Source of the DNA: Streptomyces sp. NRRL F-4489
GTDB lineage: Bacteria > Actinomycetota > Actinomycetes > Streptomycetales > Streptomycetaceae
Assembly: GCF_001509485.1 (NCBI RefSeq)
Contig: NZ_LLZI01000146.1
Location: forward strand, 15,086 to 79,085
Direction of reading: 5' to 3'
Length of the DNA: 64,000 nucleotides
In this document: positions 51,427 through 60,600 of the stretch, piece by piece
How the letters are laid out: each line of letters starts with the position of its first letter
Numbering within the stretch: the stretch's first letter is position 1
The notes under the pieces: generated by a model
What the model saw: the letters and a program-made list of their open reading frames with translations, nothing else
Told to the model about the DNA's origin: nothing
Databases searched by the model: none
Translations under genes and position numbers: made by a program

Positions 51427-52164
51427 TCAGTAGGCCGAGTTGACGTTGTCCATCGAGCCGTAGCGGGCGGCCGCGTAGTTGCAGGCCGCGGTGATGTTGG
51501 CGACCGGGTCGTAGATGTTCCAGGAGGTACCGGGGACGTGGTACTGGCGGAACGTCGGGTCGATCACCTGGAGCAGGCCCTTGGAGGGGATGCCCGCCTG
51601 GGCGTTGGAGTCCCAGAGGTTGATCGCGTTGGGGTTGCCGGACGACTCGCGCATCAGGTTGCGGTAGATGCCGTTGTAGCTGCCCGGGATGTTGTGCTTG
51701 GCCATGATGTCCAGCGACTCGCGGATCCAGCCGTCGAGGTTGTTCGGGTAGACCTTGACCGGCTTGGCGGCGGCCGGGACGGCCTGGCGGACCGCGGCGC
51801 GGCTGACCGCCTGCTTCACCCGGCGCTCCTGCTCGGCCTTCGCCTTCGCCTTGGCCTTGGCCTGGGCGGCGGCCTGCTCGGCCTGCTTCTTCGCGGCCTC
51901 GGCCTCGGCCTTGCCCTGCGCGGCGGAGGCGTCGGCCTGCTGCGCGATGGTGGCCTGCTGGGCGCGGGCGGCGGTGTCGACGGCGCTGAACGCGACCGGC
52001 TGGATGTTGAGGTTGGCGGGGGCCGCGGCGGCCTTGCTCTGGCCGGCGTCGGCGCCGGGGACGGCGGTGAGCACCAGCGCGGCGGCGCCGGCGGCGGCGA
52101 CACCGGCGGCGACCAGCTTGTGCGTCCGGGTCAGGTTCAGAGCGGAGACGGGGTGCTTGGGCAT
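51427..52164 (-). CDS. Secreted SLT-domain transglycosylase
   Basis: A 245-aa exported cell-wall enzyme. A signal sequence (THKLVAAGVAAAGAAALVLTAVPGADA) is followed by an Ala/Gln/Lys-rich segment of about 70 residues likely to form a coiled coil (AKKQAEQAAAQAKAKAKAKAEQERR). The SLT domain has the catalytic glutamate in YRNLMRESSGNPNAINLWDSNA, then GLLQVIDPTFRQYHVPG and NITAACNYAAARYGS. ATG 52164 is preferred over upstream in-frame starts because it gives a standard signal peptide. Confidence 0.9.
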   Translation of the reverse strand: MPKHPVSALNLTRTHKLVAAGVAAAGAAALVLTAVPGADAGQSKAAAAPANLNIQPVAFSAVDTAARAQQATIAQQADASAAQGKAEAEAAKKQAEQAAAQAKAKAKAKAEQERRVKQAVSRAAVRQAVPAAAKPVKVYPNNLDGWIRESLDIMAKHNIPGSYNGIYRNLMRESSGNPNAINLWDSNAQAGIPSKGLLQVIDPTFRQYHVPGTSWNIYDPVANITAACNYAAARYGSMDNVNSAY

Positions 52165-52547
52165 GGCGGGGCGACCTCTTCCGATGGCGGACATCGCCCG
52201 GGCCGTTGAGCGGGCTGAACGCCGATTTCTGATCACGGCGCCGAGCGACGGGAGCCATTCTTAGCGGCCGAAAATTAGCCCGGCAATGATGTGACGTACG
52301 ACCCCGGTTAGTGGGAACGGGGCGGGGCCGAAGCCGCCCGCCCCGTGGAAACCCCAGCTCAGAGTGGGTGTCCCGGTCCACTAAGCAGGTTCGTAAGTGA
52401 GCTGCGCCCTATGCGCGGGGTCACATCGGCCAGAGGTTTATCTCGCCCTTAGTAGTTGCAATCGCACATTGCGTGCGGGGGCTGCGGGCAGGTCCGCGGA
52501 CGGGGTTCCGGGCGGCCCGGTGGAGGAGCCCGCGAGCGGCCCCGCGC
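52165..52547. other. Upstream region of the SLT transglycosylase gene
   Basis: A 383-base gap, more AT-rich than average around 52260-52300 and 52430-52470. It should hold the leader and promoter of the transglycosylase gene and the 3' end region of the nitroreductase transcript. Some Streptomyces cell-wall hydrolase genes have c-di-AMP riboswitches here, but I could not recognise that aptamer. Confidence 0.4.
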
Positions 52548-53300
52548 TCAGACCTCGACCAGCACCTGGTCGAGCGATTTGCGCACCAGATCCGGCACCC
52601 GGCAGTCCCGCGCCGGATACCCGACCGGGATCACCGCGAACGCCTTCTCGTTCGCCGGCCGCCCCAGCACCTCCTGGAGGAACCGCATCGGACTCGGCGT
52701 GTGCACCAGCGCCGCCAGCCCCGACAGATGCAGCGCGGACAGCAGCATCCCGACCGCGATCCCCACCGACTCGTCCACGTAGTAGTGCTTGCGCTTGGCG
52801 CCGTCCGGGCCCAGCCAGTGCCGCTGCTGGAAGACCACGATCAGGTGCGGCGCGTCGGTCAGATGCGGTTTGACCTCGTCGGTGCCCAGCGGCCGCAGCG
52901 CCGCCAGCCACTCCTCGCCCAGCCGCCCCTCGTACGAACGCCGCTCCTCGGCCTCCGCTGCCGCCCGGATCCGGCGGCGCACCTCGGGGTCCTTGACCAG
53001 TACGAACGTCCAGGGCTGCTGATGCGCCCCGGACGGCGCGGTGGCCGCGCAGGCGATCGCGTCCCGGACGACCTGCTCCGGGACCGGGTCGGCGGCGAAC
53101 CGCCGCACCGTCCGCCGCCGGTCCATCCGCTCCCGCAGCTCGGCCGCGCGGGCCAGCGACTCGGCCGCGGGCATCCGCTCGGGCCGGTACGGCACCGGCC
53201 GGTAGGGCTCCCCGTGGGTCGGCGTCCAGCGCTGCGCCGGACCTGTCGTCGTCTCCGTCGGCGCGGTGGGCGCCTCGTGGGGTGAAGGTGAAGAGGACAT
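52548..53300 (-). CDS. Nitroreductase family protein (iodotyrosine-deiodinase-like)
   Basis: A 250-aa FMN-dependent reductase fold. FMN-binding residues are in MDRRRTVRRFAADPVPEQVVRDAIACAATAPSGAHQQPWTFVLVKD. The middle (HYYVDESVGIAVGMLLSALHLSGLAALVHTPSPMRFLQEVLGRPANEKAFAVIPVGYPARD) matches the IYD/BluB branch more than classical NfsB. The electron acceptor is unknown. ATG 53300 removes about 45 upstream codons that lack similarity and overlap the promoter elements shared with the divergent kinase gene. Confidence 0.87.
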   Translation of the reverse strand: MSSSPSPHEAPTAPTETTTGPAQRWTPTHGEPYRPVPYRPERMPAAESLARAAELRERMDRRRTVRRFAADPVPEQVVRDAIACAATAPSGAHQQPWTFVLVKDPEVRRRIRAAAEAEERRSYEGRLGEEWLAALRPLGTDEVKPHLTDAPHLIVVFQQRHWLGPDGAKRKHYYVDESVGIAVGMLLSALHLSGLAALVHTPSPMRFLQEVLGRPANEKAFAVIPVGYPARDCRVPDLVRKSLDQVLVEV

Positions 53301-53620
53301 GCCCAGAGTCTGGGCCCGCTCCCCGGGCCCCCGCCCCGTATCCGCCCGGATCGGCGCGAACTGATCGGCGCTGACGGCCCTTGCGCGGGCACCCGGCCCG
53401 TACGTTCCATCGCGCCTGATGCCGTAGCTAGCCACGTATCAACCGTTTTCGCCCTATATAAGGGGACAAGCCGCCCTATAGAGGTGCTGTCCCTATATAG
53501 GGGGTGAGGTGCGGGCCAGACCCTCACCCCGCCCTAGGTCCCCAGCCCTAGGCACCAGGCGTACCCCCAGCGCGTCGGCGGACCGATACGGCCCGCCCGA
53601 CCCGCCGGTACGGTGAAGCC
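53301..53620. other. Divergent region between nitroreductase and sensor kinase genes
   Basis: A 320-base gap. Besides the CCCTATA elements it holds two CCCTAGG copies (53532-53538 and 53546-53552). TACGGT ends seven bases before the kinase ATG, suggesting a leaderless kinase mRNA. No coding frame is credible. Confidence 0.55.
53452..53503. promoter_or_regulatory. Three CCCTATA-type palindromic elements
   Basis: CCCTATATAAGGG (53452-53464), CCCTATAGAGG (53474-53484) and the perfect palindrome CCCTATATAGGG (53491-53502) stand in an AT-rich island inside an otherwise GC-rich divergent region. They are most simply read as multiple binding sites for one dimeric regulator controlling the nitroreductase and/or the two-component genes. 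Confidence 0.6.
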
Positions 53621-54778
53621 ATGACCAACGGACCGGGTGCCGGAATCCCCGCGGTGAGCACCGCGATCCTGGCCATGAGCAGGCATCTGGAGGTGCGCGA
53701 CGTCCTCAAGACGATCGTCGCCTCGGCCCGCGAGCTGCTGGACGCCGAGTACGCCGCGCTCGGCGTCCCGGACGACCACGGCGGCTTCGCCCAGTTCGTG
53801 GTGGACGGCGTCAGCGCCGAGCAGTGGAAGGCCATCGGCCCGCTGCCCCGCCAGCACGGCATCCTCGCCGCGATGCTGCACAGCGCCACCCCCGAGCGGC
53901 TCGCCGACGTCCGCGAGGACCCCCGCTTCGGCGGCTGGCCCGACGCCCACCCGGACATCTCCGACTTCCTCGGCCACCCCATCGCCGACGGCGACGAGAT
54001 CCTCGGCGCCCTCTTCCTGGCCAACAAGCGCTGCCCCGAACCCCGCCCCGCCCGCCCGCACGGCTGCCGCTTCACCGAGGACGACGAGCGCCTGCTCGGC
54101 ATACTCGCCCAGCACGCCGCCATCGCCCTCACCAACGCCCGCCTCTACGAGCGCAGCCGCGAGCTGACCATCGCCGGCGAGCGCGCCCGGCTCGCCCACG
54201 AGCTGCACGACGCGGTCTCCCAGAAGCTCTTCTCGCTCCGCCTCACCGCCCAGGCCGCCACCGCCCTGGTCGACCGCGACCCGGCCCGCGCCAAGGACGA
54301 GCTGCACCAGGTCACCGCGCTGGCCGCGGAGGCCGCCGACGAGCTGCGCGCCGCCGTCATCGAGCTGCGCCCGGCCGCCCTGGACGAGGACGGGCTGGTC
54401 GCCACCCTGCGCTCCCAGGTCCAGGTCCTCGACCGGGCGCACTCCGCCCGCGTCACCTTCGCCGCCCAGGGCGTACGGGCACTGCCCTCCGCCCAGGAGG
54501 AGGCGATGCTCCGGGTCGCCCAGGAGGCGCTGCACAACGCCCTGCGCCACTCCGGCGCCACCCGGGTCGAGGTCACCCTCGGCCGGGCCGGCCAGGGCGC
54601 CCGGCTGCGGGTCGCCGACGACGGCCGGGGCTTCGACACCGGCGCGGTCCGCCGGGCCGGCCGCCATCTGGGCCTGGTCTCCATGCACGACCGGGCCGGC
54701 GGCGTCGGCGGCACGCTCACCGTGGAATCGGAGCCCGGCAAGGGCACCGCAGTCGAGATGGAGGTGCCCGGTGGCTGA
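53621..54778 (+). CDS. GAF-domain sensor histidine kinase (NarL-type system)
   Basis: A cytoplasmic 385-aa kinase. A GAF domain (LEVRDVLKTIVASARELLDAEYAALGVPDDHGGFAQFV to ILAQHAAIALTNARLYERSREL) occupies residues 20-180. The HisKA_3 box ARLAHELHDAVSQKLFSLRL carries the phospho-accepting His196, and the ATPase has EALHNALRHSGATRVEV and VADDGRGFDTG. It resembles DevS/DosT-like sensors but has one GAF domain. It overlaps the response regulator gene by eight bases. The signal is unknown; no heme ligand was assigned. Confidence 0.92.
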   Translation: MTNGPGAGIPAVSTAILAMSRHLEVRDVLKTIVASARELLDAEYAALGVPDDHGGFAQFVVDGVSAEQWKAIGPLPRQHGILAAMLHSATPERLADVREDPRFGGWPDAHPDISDFLGHPIADGDEILGALFLANKRCPEPRPARPHGCRFTEDDERLLGILAQHAAIALTNARLYERSRELTIAGERARLAHELHDAVSQKLFSLRLTAQAATALVDRDPARAKDELHQVTALAAEAADELRAAVIELRPAALDEDGLVATLRSQVQVLDRAHSARVTFAAQGVRALPSAQEEAMLRVAQEALHNALRHSGATRVEVTLGRAGQGARLRVADDGRGFDTGAVRRAGRHLGLVSMHDRAGGVGGTLTVESEPGKGTAVEMEVPGG

Positions 54779-55454
54779 GCGCACCCGGAGTGGTACGGAA
54801 CGGACCACGGGCGAGGGGCGTGCGATCCGCGTCCTGCTCGTCGACGACCACCAGGTCGTCCGCCGCGGCCTGCGGACGTTCCTGGAGGTGCAGGACGACA
54901 TCGAGGTGGTGGGCGAGGCGTCGGACGGCGCGGAGGGCATCGCCGCCACCGAGGAGCTGCGCCCGGACGTCGTCCTGATGGACATCAAGATGCCCGGCAC
55001 GGACGGCATCGAGGCGCTCCGCCGGCTGCGCGAGCTGGACAACCCCGCCCGCGTCCTGGTCGTCACCAGCTTCACCGAGCAGCGCACCGTCGTCCCGGCC
55101 CTGCGCGCCGGCGCGGCCGGCTACGTCTACAAGGACATCGACCCGGACGCGCTGGCCGGCGCGATCCGCTCGGTGCACGCCGGGCACGTCCTGCTCCAGC
55201 CCGAGGTGGCCGGCGCGCTGCTCTCCCAGGAGGAGGGCAACGGCGGCCAGGGGCGCGGCGGTTCGCTGACCGACCGGGAGCGCGAGGTGCTGGCCCTGAT
55301 CGCGGACGGCCGCTCCAACCGCGAGATCGCCCGCGCGCTGGTGCTGTCGGAGAAGACCGTCAAGACGCACGTCTCCAACATCCTGATGAAGCTCGACCTC
55401 GCCGACCGCACCCAGGCCGCGCTGTGGGCCGTCCGCCACGGCATCGGCGCCTGA
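54771..55454 (+). CDS. NarL/LuxR-family response regulator
   Basis: A 227-aa regulator: receiver domain from about residue 19 (VLLVDDHQVVRRGLRTFLE) with the phospho-acceptor Asp71 in VVLMDIKMPGTDGIEAL and KDI near 120; the LuxR HTH is LTDREREVLALIADGRSNREIARALVLSEKTVKTHVSNILMKLDL. The GTG start lies inside the kinase gene (eight-base overlap), so the two are made together. Its probable targets include its own promoter region, which carries triple CCCTATA sites. Confidence 0.94.
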   Translation: MAERTRSGTERTTGEGRAIRVLLVDDHQVVRRGLRTFLEVQDDIEVVGEASDGAEGIAATEELRPDVVLMDIKMPGTDGIEALRRLRELDNPARVLVVTSFTEQRTVVPALRAGAAGYVYKDIDPDALAGAIRSVHAGHVLLQPEVAGALLSQEEGNGGQGRGGSLTDREREVLALIADGRSNREIARALVLSEKTVKTHVSNILMKLDLADRTQAALWAVRHGIGA

Positions 55455-55463
55455 ATTCCGGGG

Positions 55464-55489
55464 CGCGGCGGGGGAGGGGCCCCGCCGCG
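55464..55489 (+). terminator. Terminator of the two-component operon
   Basis: CGCGGCGGGG (55464-55473) pairs perfectly with CCCCGCCGCG (55480-55489) over a six-base loop, ten bases after the stop. Confidence 0.7.
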
Positions 55490-55648
55490 GGCGGCGGCGG
55501 AACGATAAACCGAACGTCGCCTCGCGGATCCTAGATTCATACTGTCGTGTATACGTAGCCCATTCGGCGTATCCCCGCTCCCGGCCGGGCCGTTTCCAGT
55601 GCAGTCGTGGCGGCTGGCCACGGCATCGGTAACGAGGAGCTGAACGAA

Positions 55649-55894
55649 GTGAAGAACATCAAGCGGGTTGCGGCCATCACGATCGCGGGTGCCGGTCTGG
55701 CCCTGGCGGGCGCCGGCGTCGCGTCGGCGCACGACGGCCCGCAGGCGCAGGGCGCCGCGCTCCAGTCCCCCGGCGTCGTCTCGGGCAACGTCGCCCAGGT
55801 GCCGGTGCACATCCCCGTGAACGTCTGCGGCAACACCGTCTCCGTGATCGGCCTGCTCAACCCGGCCTTCGGCAACACCTGCCTGAACCGCTGA
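55649..55894 (+). CDS. Short chaplin with cysteine pair
   Basis: An 81-aa hydrophobic surface protein of the chaplin family that coats aerial hyphae and lowers surface tension. After a signal peptide (RVAAITIAGAGLALAGAGVASA) the mature part HDGPQAQGAALQSPGVVSGNVAQVPVHIPVNVCGNTVSVIGLLNPAFGNTCLNR is one chaplin domain with two cysteines able to form the disulfide found in ChpD, F, G and H. GAGGAG at 55634 supports the GTG start. It heads a pair with the second chaplin 168 bases downstream. Confidence 0.93.
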   Translation: MKNIKRVAAITIAGAGLALAGAGVASAHDGPQAQGAALQSPGVVSGNVAQVPVHIPVNVCGNTVSVIGLLNPAFGNTCLNR

Positions 55895-56062
55895 CCCAGG
55901 GAGCCTCGCCGCTCCGGTCAGCCGACCCCGCGCCGGGCCGCCACACCGGCCCGCCGGGTCGTTTCCGGACCGGCCCCGCCCAGCCCTGGCCGTGCGGCCG
56001 GTCCGCTCTCCACATACACCGTCATTTCCGGCCCAGTGCCGCCATGTGAGGATCACGTCACC

Positions 56063-56308
56063 ATGAACACCGTCAAAAAGGCCGCCCTTGTCCTCGCCAC
56101 CACCGGTCTCGCCGTCGGCGCCGGCGCCGGTGCGGCGTTCGCCCAGGGCGGCGCGCACGCCGACGGCAAGGCCCTGAACTCCCCGGGCGTCGGCTCGGGC
56201 AACCTCGTCCAGGCGCCGGTGCACGTCCCGGTGAACGTCACCGGCAACAGCGTCAACGTCGTCGGCGTGCTGAACTCCGCCTTCGGCAACCCGGCCGTCA
56301 ACAACTGA
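56063..56308 (+). CDS. chpE: Short chaplin without cysteines (ChpE-like)
   Basis: An 81-aa chaplin. Signal peptide KAALVLATTGLAVGAGAGAAFA, then a mature domain GKALNSPGVGSGNLVQAPVHVPVNVTGNSVNVVGVLNSAFGNPAVNN. The positions that are cysteine in other chaplins are Thr and Ala here, as in ChpE of S. coelicolor (from memory the only cysteine-free one). It lies in the same relative place as chpE. GAGGA ten bases before the ATG is the ribosome site. A strong terminator follows. Confidence 0.9.
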   Translation: MNTVKKAALVLATTGLAVGAGAGAAFAQGGAHADGKALNSPGVGSGNLVQAPVHVPVNVTGNSVNVVGVLNSAFGNPAVNN

Positions 56309-56373
56309 CGCCCCGCCGGCCCGGGACCACCTCCCGGACCGCACCGGGCCGTTGAGGCCCACACCTCCCCGGA

Positions 56374-56407
56374 AGCCCCGCCGGCCGCCGTCACGGCCGG
56401 CGGGGCT
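56374..56407. terminator. Terminator after the chaplins
   Basis: AGCCCCGCCGGCCG (56374-56387) pairs perfectly with its complement (56394-56407) over loop CCGTCA, between the second chaplin gene and a convergent gene. Confidence 0.8.
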
Positions 56408-56439
56408 CTCCCGTCTCGCCTCTCACCCCCCGCCCCGGC

Positions 56440-57255
56440 TCACCCCCTGCCGCGCTCCCGCTCCTCCACCGCGGAGTTGTACGCCGCCACCTGCGCCCGC
56501 CGCGCCGTCCGCTCCACCGGCCGCAGCGCCTCCGCGCGAGCCGCGATCTGCGACGAGCTGACCGCCGCCCCGTGCTCCCGGCCGTCCCCGCCCGCCCCCT
56601 GGGCGATGCCGATCAGCGCGCCGACCCGCTGCGCCAGCTCCAGCACCCGCACCGCCCGCGGCGGATAGCCCGGCGCCAGCAGCCGCCGCCCGGCCTCCGC
56701 CCGCGCCCGATACGCCGCCAGCGCCGCCTCCGCCACCGGTCCCGAACCGGCCACGTCCAGCCGGGAGAGGACTTCCGTCGCCTCCCGCAGCGCCTCCGCC
56801 AGCTCCCGCTCGGCCTCGCCCAGCGACGGCACGTCGGCCGGCGGCGCCTCGCGCACCGGCAGGCAGTGCCAGACCACCTCGACATGCACATCCGGGGCGG
56901 CCCCGCCCTCGGGACCCGCCTCGAACACCTCCGGGACGAGGCCCAGCCCGGCGCCCTGGGCGAGCACCGCCTCCCCGGCCTGGAGCGCCCGCGCGTTGAA
57001 CTCCGGCGGGCCGCTCAGCCCCAGCGGATGGCCCGGCACCGGCAGGGCCACCCGCAGGCCGGCCGCGCCGAGCGCCCGCAGCCGGCCCAGCGCCAGCGTC
57101 AGGCCGACCGGGGCGTCCTCCCCGGGCAGCCCCGAGACGCGGTGCACCGCGTCGTCCTCCGCGATCCGGTGCGCGGCGTCATCAGGTGAGACAAGTCCGG
57201 CCAAAAGGGCATTTCCCCATGCCGCCAGCCGTCCTGAACGAGGTTCATCGAGCAT
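56440..57255 (-). CDS. Conserved hypothetical Streptomyces protein
   Basis: A 271-aa soluble protein. The N-terminus LDEPRSGRLAAWGNALLAGLVSPDDAAHRIAEDDAVHRVSGL leads to a mixed alpha/beta part with VGLTLALGRLRALGAAGLRVALPVPGHPLGLSGPPEFNARALQAGEAVL, then helical sequence. It is conserved in position and sequence across Streptomyces but has no assigned family I can name. ATG 57255 is used; the long open frame upstream overlaps the ABC gene on the other strand and is a shadow. Confidence 0.78.
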   Translation of the reverse strand: MLDEPRSGRLAAWGNALLAGLVSPDDAAHRIAEDDAVHRVSGLPGEDAPVGLTLALGRLRALGAAGLRVALPVPGHPLGLSGPPEFNARALQAGEAVLAQGAGLGLVPEVFEAGPEGGAAPDVHVEVVWHCLPVREAPPADVPSLGEAERELAEALREATEVLSRLDVAGSGPVAEAALAAYRARAEAGRRLLAPGYPPRAVRVLELAQRVGALIGIAQGAGGDGREHGAAVSSSQIAARAEALRPVERTARRAQVAAYNSAVEERERGRG

Positions 57256-57363
57256 GCTCCCCAGCCTAGGGAACGGCACTGACATCGAGTGGCGTAGGTT
57301 TGCAGGGGGGCTGCGCCTACAGGCGCACACGACGACCGAGAAGCAATGGGAGACAGTGCGCTC

Positions 57364-58158
<795 letters not shown>

Positions 58159-58245
58159 GGGCATCCGCCCAACGGCCCGGCGGCCGCCCGCCGCTGACCG
58201 ATCGCGCCCTGTCCCCGGACCGCCCGCCCGACCTACCATGACCCC

Positions 58246-58671
58246 GTGGATCCTTGGGTGTGGTGGCTGATCGCCGCCGTGGGGCTGGGCATTCCGCTCG
58301 TCATGACCGCGATGCCCGAATTCGGGATGTTCGCGGTCGGTGCCGTCGCCGGAGCCGTGACCGCGGCGCTCGGCGGCGGCACCGTCGCGCAAGTCCTCGT
58401 CTTCGTCGCGGTGTCGGTCGCGCTGATCGCCGTCGTCCGGCCGATCGCCAACCGCCACCGCGGCCAGAGCCCCGAGCTCGCCTCCGGTGTCGACGCCCTC
58501 AAGGGCCGCACCGCCACCGTCCTGACCCGCGTCGACGCCGGCGACGGCGGCCGCATCAAGCTCGGCGGGGAGGTCTGGTCGGCCCGCGCCCTCGACGGCG
58601 AGCGGGTCTACGAGGCCGGCCAGCAGGTCGACGTGGTCGAGATCGAAGGCGCCACCGCCCTGGTCATCTGA
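58246..58671 (+). CDS. NfeD family membrane protein
   Basis: A short NfeD protein (141 aa): two to three helices (VWWLIAAVGLGIPLVMTAMPEFGMFAVGAVAGAVTAAL and AQVLVFVAVSVALIAVV) and a C-terminal OB-fold (VDALKGRTATVLTRVDAGDGGRIKLGGEVWSARALDGERVYEAGQQVDVVEIEGATALVI). NfeD proteins bind SPFH proteins in membrane microdomains; the next gene is that partner. TACCAT seven bases before the GTG suggests a leaderless start. Confidence 0.92.
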   Translation: MDPWVWWLIAAVGLGIPLVMTAMPEFGMFAVGAVAGAVTAALGGGTVAQVLVFVAVSVALIAVVRPIANRHRGQSPELASGVDALKGRTATVLTRVDAGDGGRIKLGGEVWSARALDGERVYEAGQQVDVVEIEGATALVI

Positions 58672-58770
58672 CCGGAACGGTGTGCACGACGCCCCGCACC
58701 TCTGAAAGACTGATCAGCGCAGAGCCGGCCGCGGCCGGGACGACCAGCAACGAAGGGCACGGGAGCCGCT

Positions 58771-59706
58771 GTGGAACCGATCATCATCGTCCTGATCATC
58801 CTGGTGGTGCTCGTGTTCATCGCACTCATCAAAACGATCCAGGTCATCCCCCAGGCCAGCGCCGCCATCGTCGAGCGCTTCGGCCGCTACACCCGCACCC
58901 TCAACGCCGGCCTGAACATCGTCGTTCCGTTCATCGACACCATCCGCAACCGCATCGACCTCCGCGAACAGGTCGTGCCGTTCCCGCCCCAGCCGGTGAT
59001 CACCCAGGACAACCTCGTCGTCAACATCGACACGGTCATCTACTACCAGGTCACCGACGCCCGCGCCGCCACCTACGAAGTCGCCAGCTACATCCAGGCG
59101 ATCGAGCAGCTCACCGTCACCACCCTCCGCAACATCATCGGCGGCATGGACCTCGAGCGGACCCTGACCTCCCGCGAGGAGATCAACGCGGCGCTGCGCG
59201 GCGTCCTCGACGAGGCCACCGGCAAGTGGGGCATCCGCGTCAACCGCGTCGAGCTCAAGGCCATCGAACCGCCCACCTCCATCCAGGACTCGATGGAGAA
59301 GCAGATGCGCGCCGACCGCGACAAGCGCGCCGCGATCCTCCAGGCCGAGGGCGTCCGGCAGTCCGAGATCCTCACCGCCGAGGGCCAGAAGCAGTCCGCG
59401 ATCCTGCGCGCCGAGGGTGAGGCCAAGGCCGCCGCGCTGCGCGCCGAGGGCGAGGCCCAGGCGATCCGGGTGGTCTTCGAGTCCATCCACGCCGGCGACC
59501 CGGACCAGAAGCTGCTGTCGTACCAGTACCTCCAGATGCTCCCGAAGATCGCCGAGGGCGACGCCAACAAGCTCTGGATCGTCCCCAGCGAGATCGGCGA
59601 CGCCCTCAAGGGCCTCGGCGGCGCCATCGGCAACTTCAACCCCGCCGGCGGCGGCAGCATCCCCAAGCCCAGCGCCCCGGAGCGCCAGGCGCCCCCCATC
59701 GACTGA
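58771..59706 (+). CDS. SPFH/Band 7 stomatin-like membrane protein
   Basis: A 311-aa protein: N-terminal membrane helix (IIIVLIILVVLVFIALIKTI), SPFH domain (QASAAIVERFGRYTRTLNAGLNIVVPFIDTIRNRIDLREQ to RTLTSREEINAALRGVLDEATGKWGIRVNRVELKAI) and a coiled-coil tail (AEGEAKAAALRAEGEAQAIRV). Such proteins scaffold membrane domains with NfeD partners, here the gene 99 bases upstream. CGGGAGCC precedes the GTG start. Similar to E. coli QmcA. Confidence 0.93.
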   Translation: MEPIIIVLIILVVLVFIALIKTIQVIPQASAAIVERFGRYTRTLNAGLNIVVPFIDTIRNRIDLREQVVPFPPQPVITQDNLVVNIDTVIYYQVTDARAATYEVASYIQAIEQLTVTTLRNIIGGMDLERTLTSREEINAALRGVLDEATGKWGIRVNRVELKAIEPPTSIQDSMEKQMRADRDKRAAILQAEGVRQSEILTAEGQKQSAILRAEGEAKAAALRAEGEAQAIRVVFESIHAGDPDQKLLSYQYLQMLPKIAEGDANKLWIVPSEIGDALKGLGGAIGNFNPAGGGSIPKPSAPERQAPPID

Positions 59707-59788
59707 ACGGCGCGCACCGTGCATGATCAGGGTTGCCCCTCGACCTCAAGGGCGGGGAGGCGACCCTGACCCATGTAAGGAGATGGCC

Positions 59789-60556
59789 TTGTCCATCTGG
59801 GAAGCAATCGCGGTCTTCGCGGCCGGCCTGGGCGCCGGCACCATCAACACCATCGTCGGTTCCGGCACCCTCATCACCTTCCCCGTGCTGCTCGCCGTCG
59901 GCCTCCCGCCGGTGACCGCCAACGTCTCCAACTCCCTTGGCCTGGTACCCGGTTCGATCAGCGGCGCGATAGGGTACCGCCGCGAACTGGCCGGCCAGGG
60001 CCGCCGGGTGCTCCGCTTCTCGGCCGCCGCCGTCCTCGGCGGGCTGGCCGGCGCGGTCCTGCTGCTCGCGCTGCCGGCCGGCGCCTTCAAGGCGGTGGTG
60101 CCCGCCCTGATCGCCGTCGCCCTGGTGCTCGTCGTCATCCAGCCCCGGCTGGCCGCCGCGGTCCGCGCCCGCCACGAGCGCCGCGGTACCACCGCCCGCC
60201 GCGACGGCGGCATCCTCCTCTTCACCGGCCTGCTGCTGGCCAGCGCCTACGGCGGCTACTTCGGCGCCGCCCAGGGCATCATCTACCTCTCCCTGATGGG
60301 CGTCCTGCTCAACGACGACTTCCAGCGCCTCAACGCCCTGAAGAACGTCCTCGCCGCCCTGGTCAACGGCGTCGCGGTGCTCTTCTTCCTCTTCGTCGCC
60401 CGCTTCGACTGGACGGCCGTGGTCCTGATCGCGGTCGGCTCCGCCATCGGCGGCCAACTCGGCGCCAAGGTCGGCCGCCGCCTGCCGCCCACCGCCCTGC
60501 GCGCCGTGATCGTCGTCGTAGGACTGGCGGCCATCGCCCAACTCCTCCTGAAATAA
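59789..60556 (+). CDS. TauE/SafE family sulfite exporter-like permease
   Basis: A 255-aa membrane protein with eight helices in two repeats: AVFAAGLGAGTINTIVGSGTLITFPVLLAVGLPPVTANVSNSLGLVPGSISGAIGYRREL and LLASAYGGYFGAAQGIIYLSLMGVLLNDDFQRLNALKNVLAALVNG. Substrates of the family are sulfite, sulfoacetate and related anions. The ribosome site AAGGAG (59777-59782) abuts the ATG at 59783, whereas the in-frame TTG at 59789 has ideal six-base spacing; TTG is therefore preferred, adding or removing only two residues. Confidence 0.9.
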   Translation: MSIWEAIAVFAAGLGAGTINTIVGSGTLITFPVLLAVGLPPVTANVSNSLGLVPGSISGAIGYRRELAGQGRRVLRFSAAAVLGGLAGAVLLLALPAGAFKAVVPALIAVALVLVVIQPRLAAAVRARHERRGTTARRDGGILLFTGLLLASAYGGYFGAAQGIIYLSLMGVLLNDDFQRLNALKNVLAALVNGVAVLFFLFVARFDWTAVVLIAVGSAIGGQLGAKVGRRLPPTALRAVIVVVGLAAIAQLLLK

Positions 60557-60600
60557 CGGGAGTCGGCGACGGCCGCCGTACGGCCCCGGCGCCGCCGGGC

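Noticed and set aside
52165..52440. c-di-AMP (ydaO) riboswitch before the SLT transglycosylase gene
   Set aside because: Such elements occur before Streptomyces cell-wall hydrolase genes, but the conserved core could not be recognised by eye; a covariance-model search would be needed.
60557..60600. Strong terminator between the TauE-like and HNH genes
   Set aside because: GGCCCCGGCGCCGCCGGGCC is hairpin-prone but has mismatches and a short stem; too weak to call with confidence.
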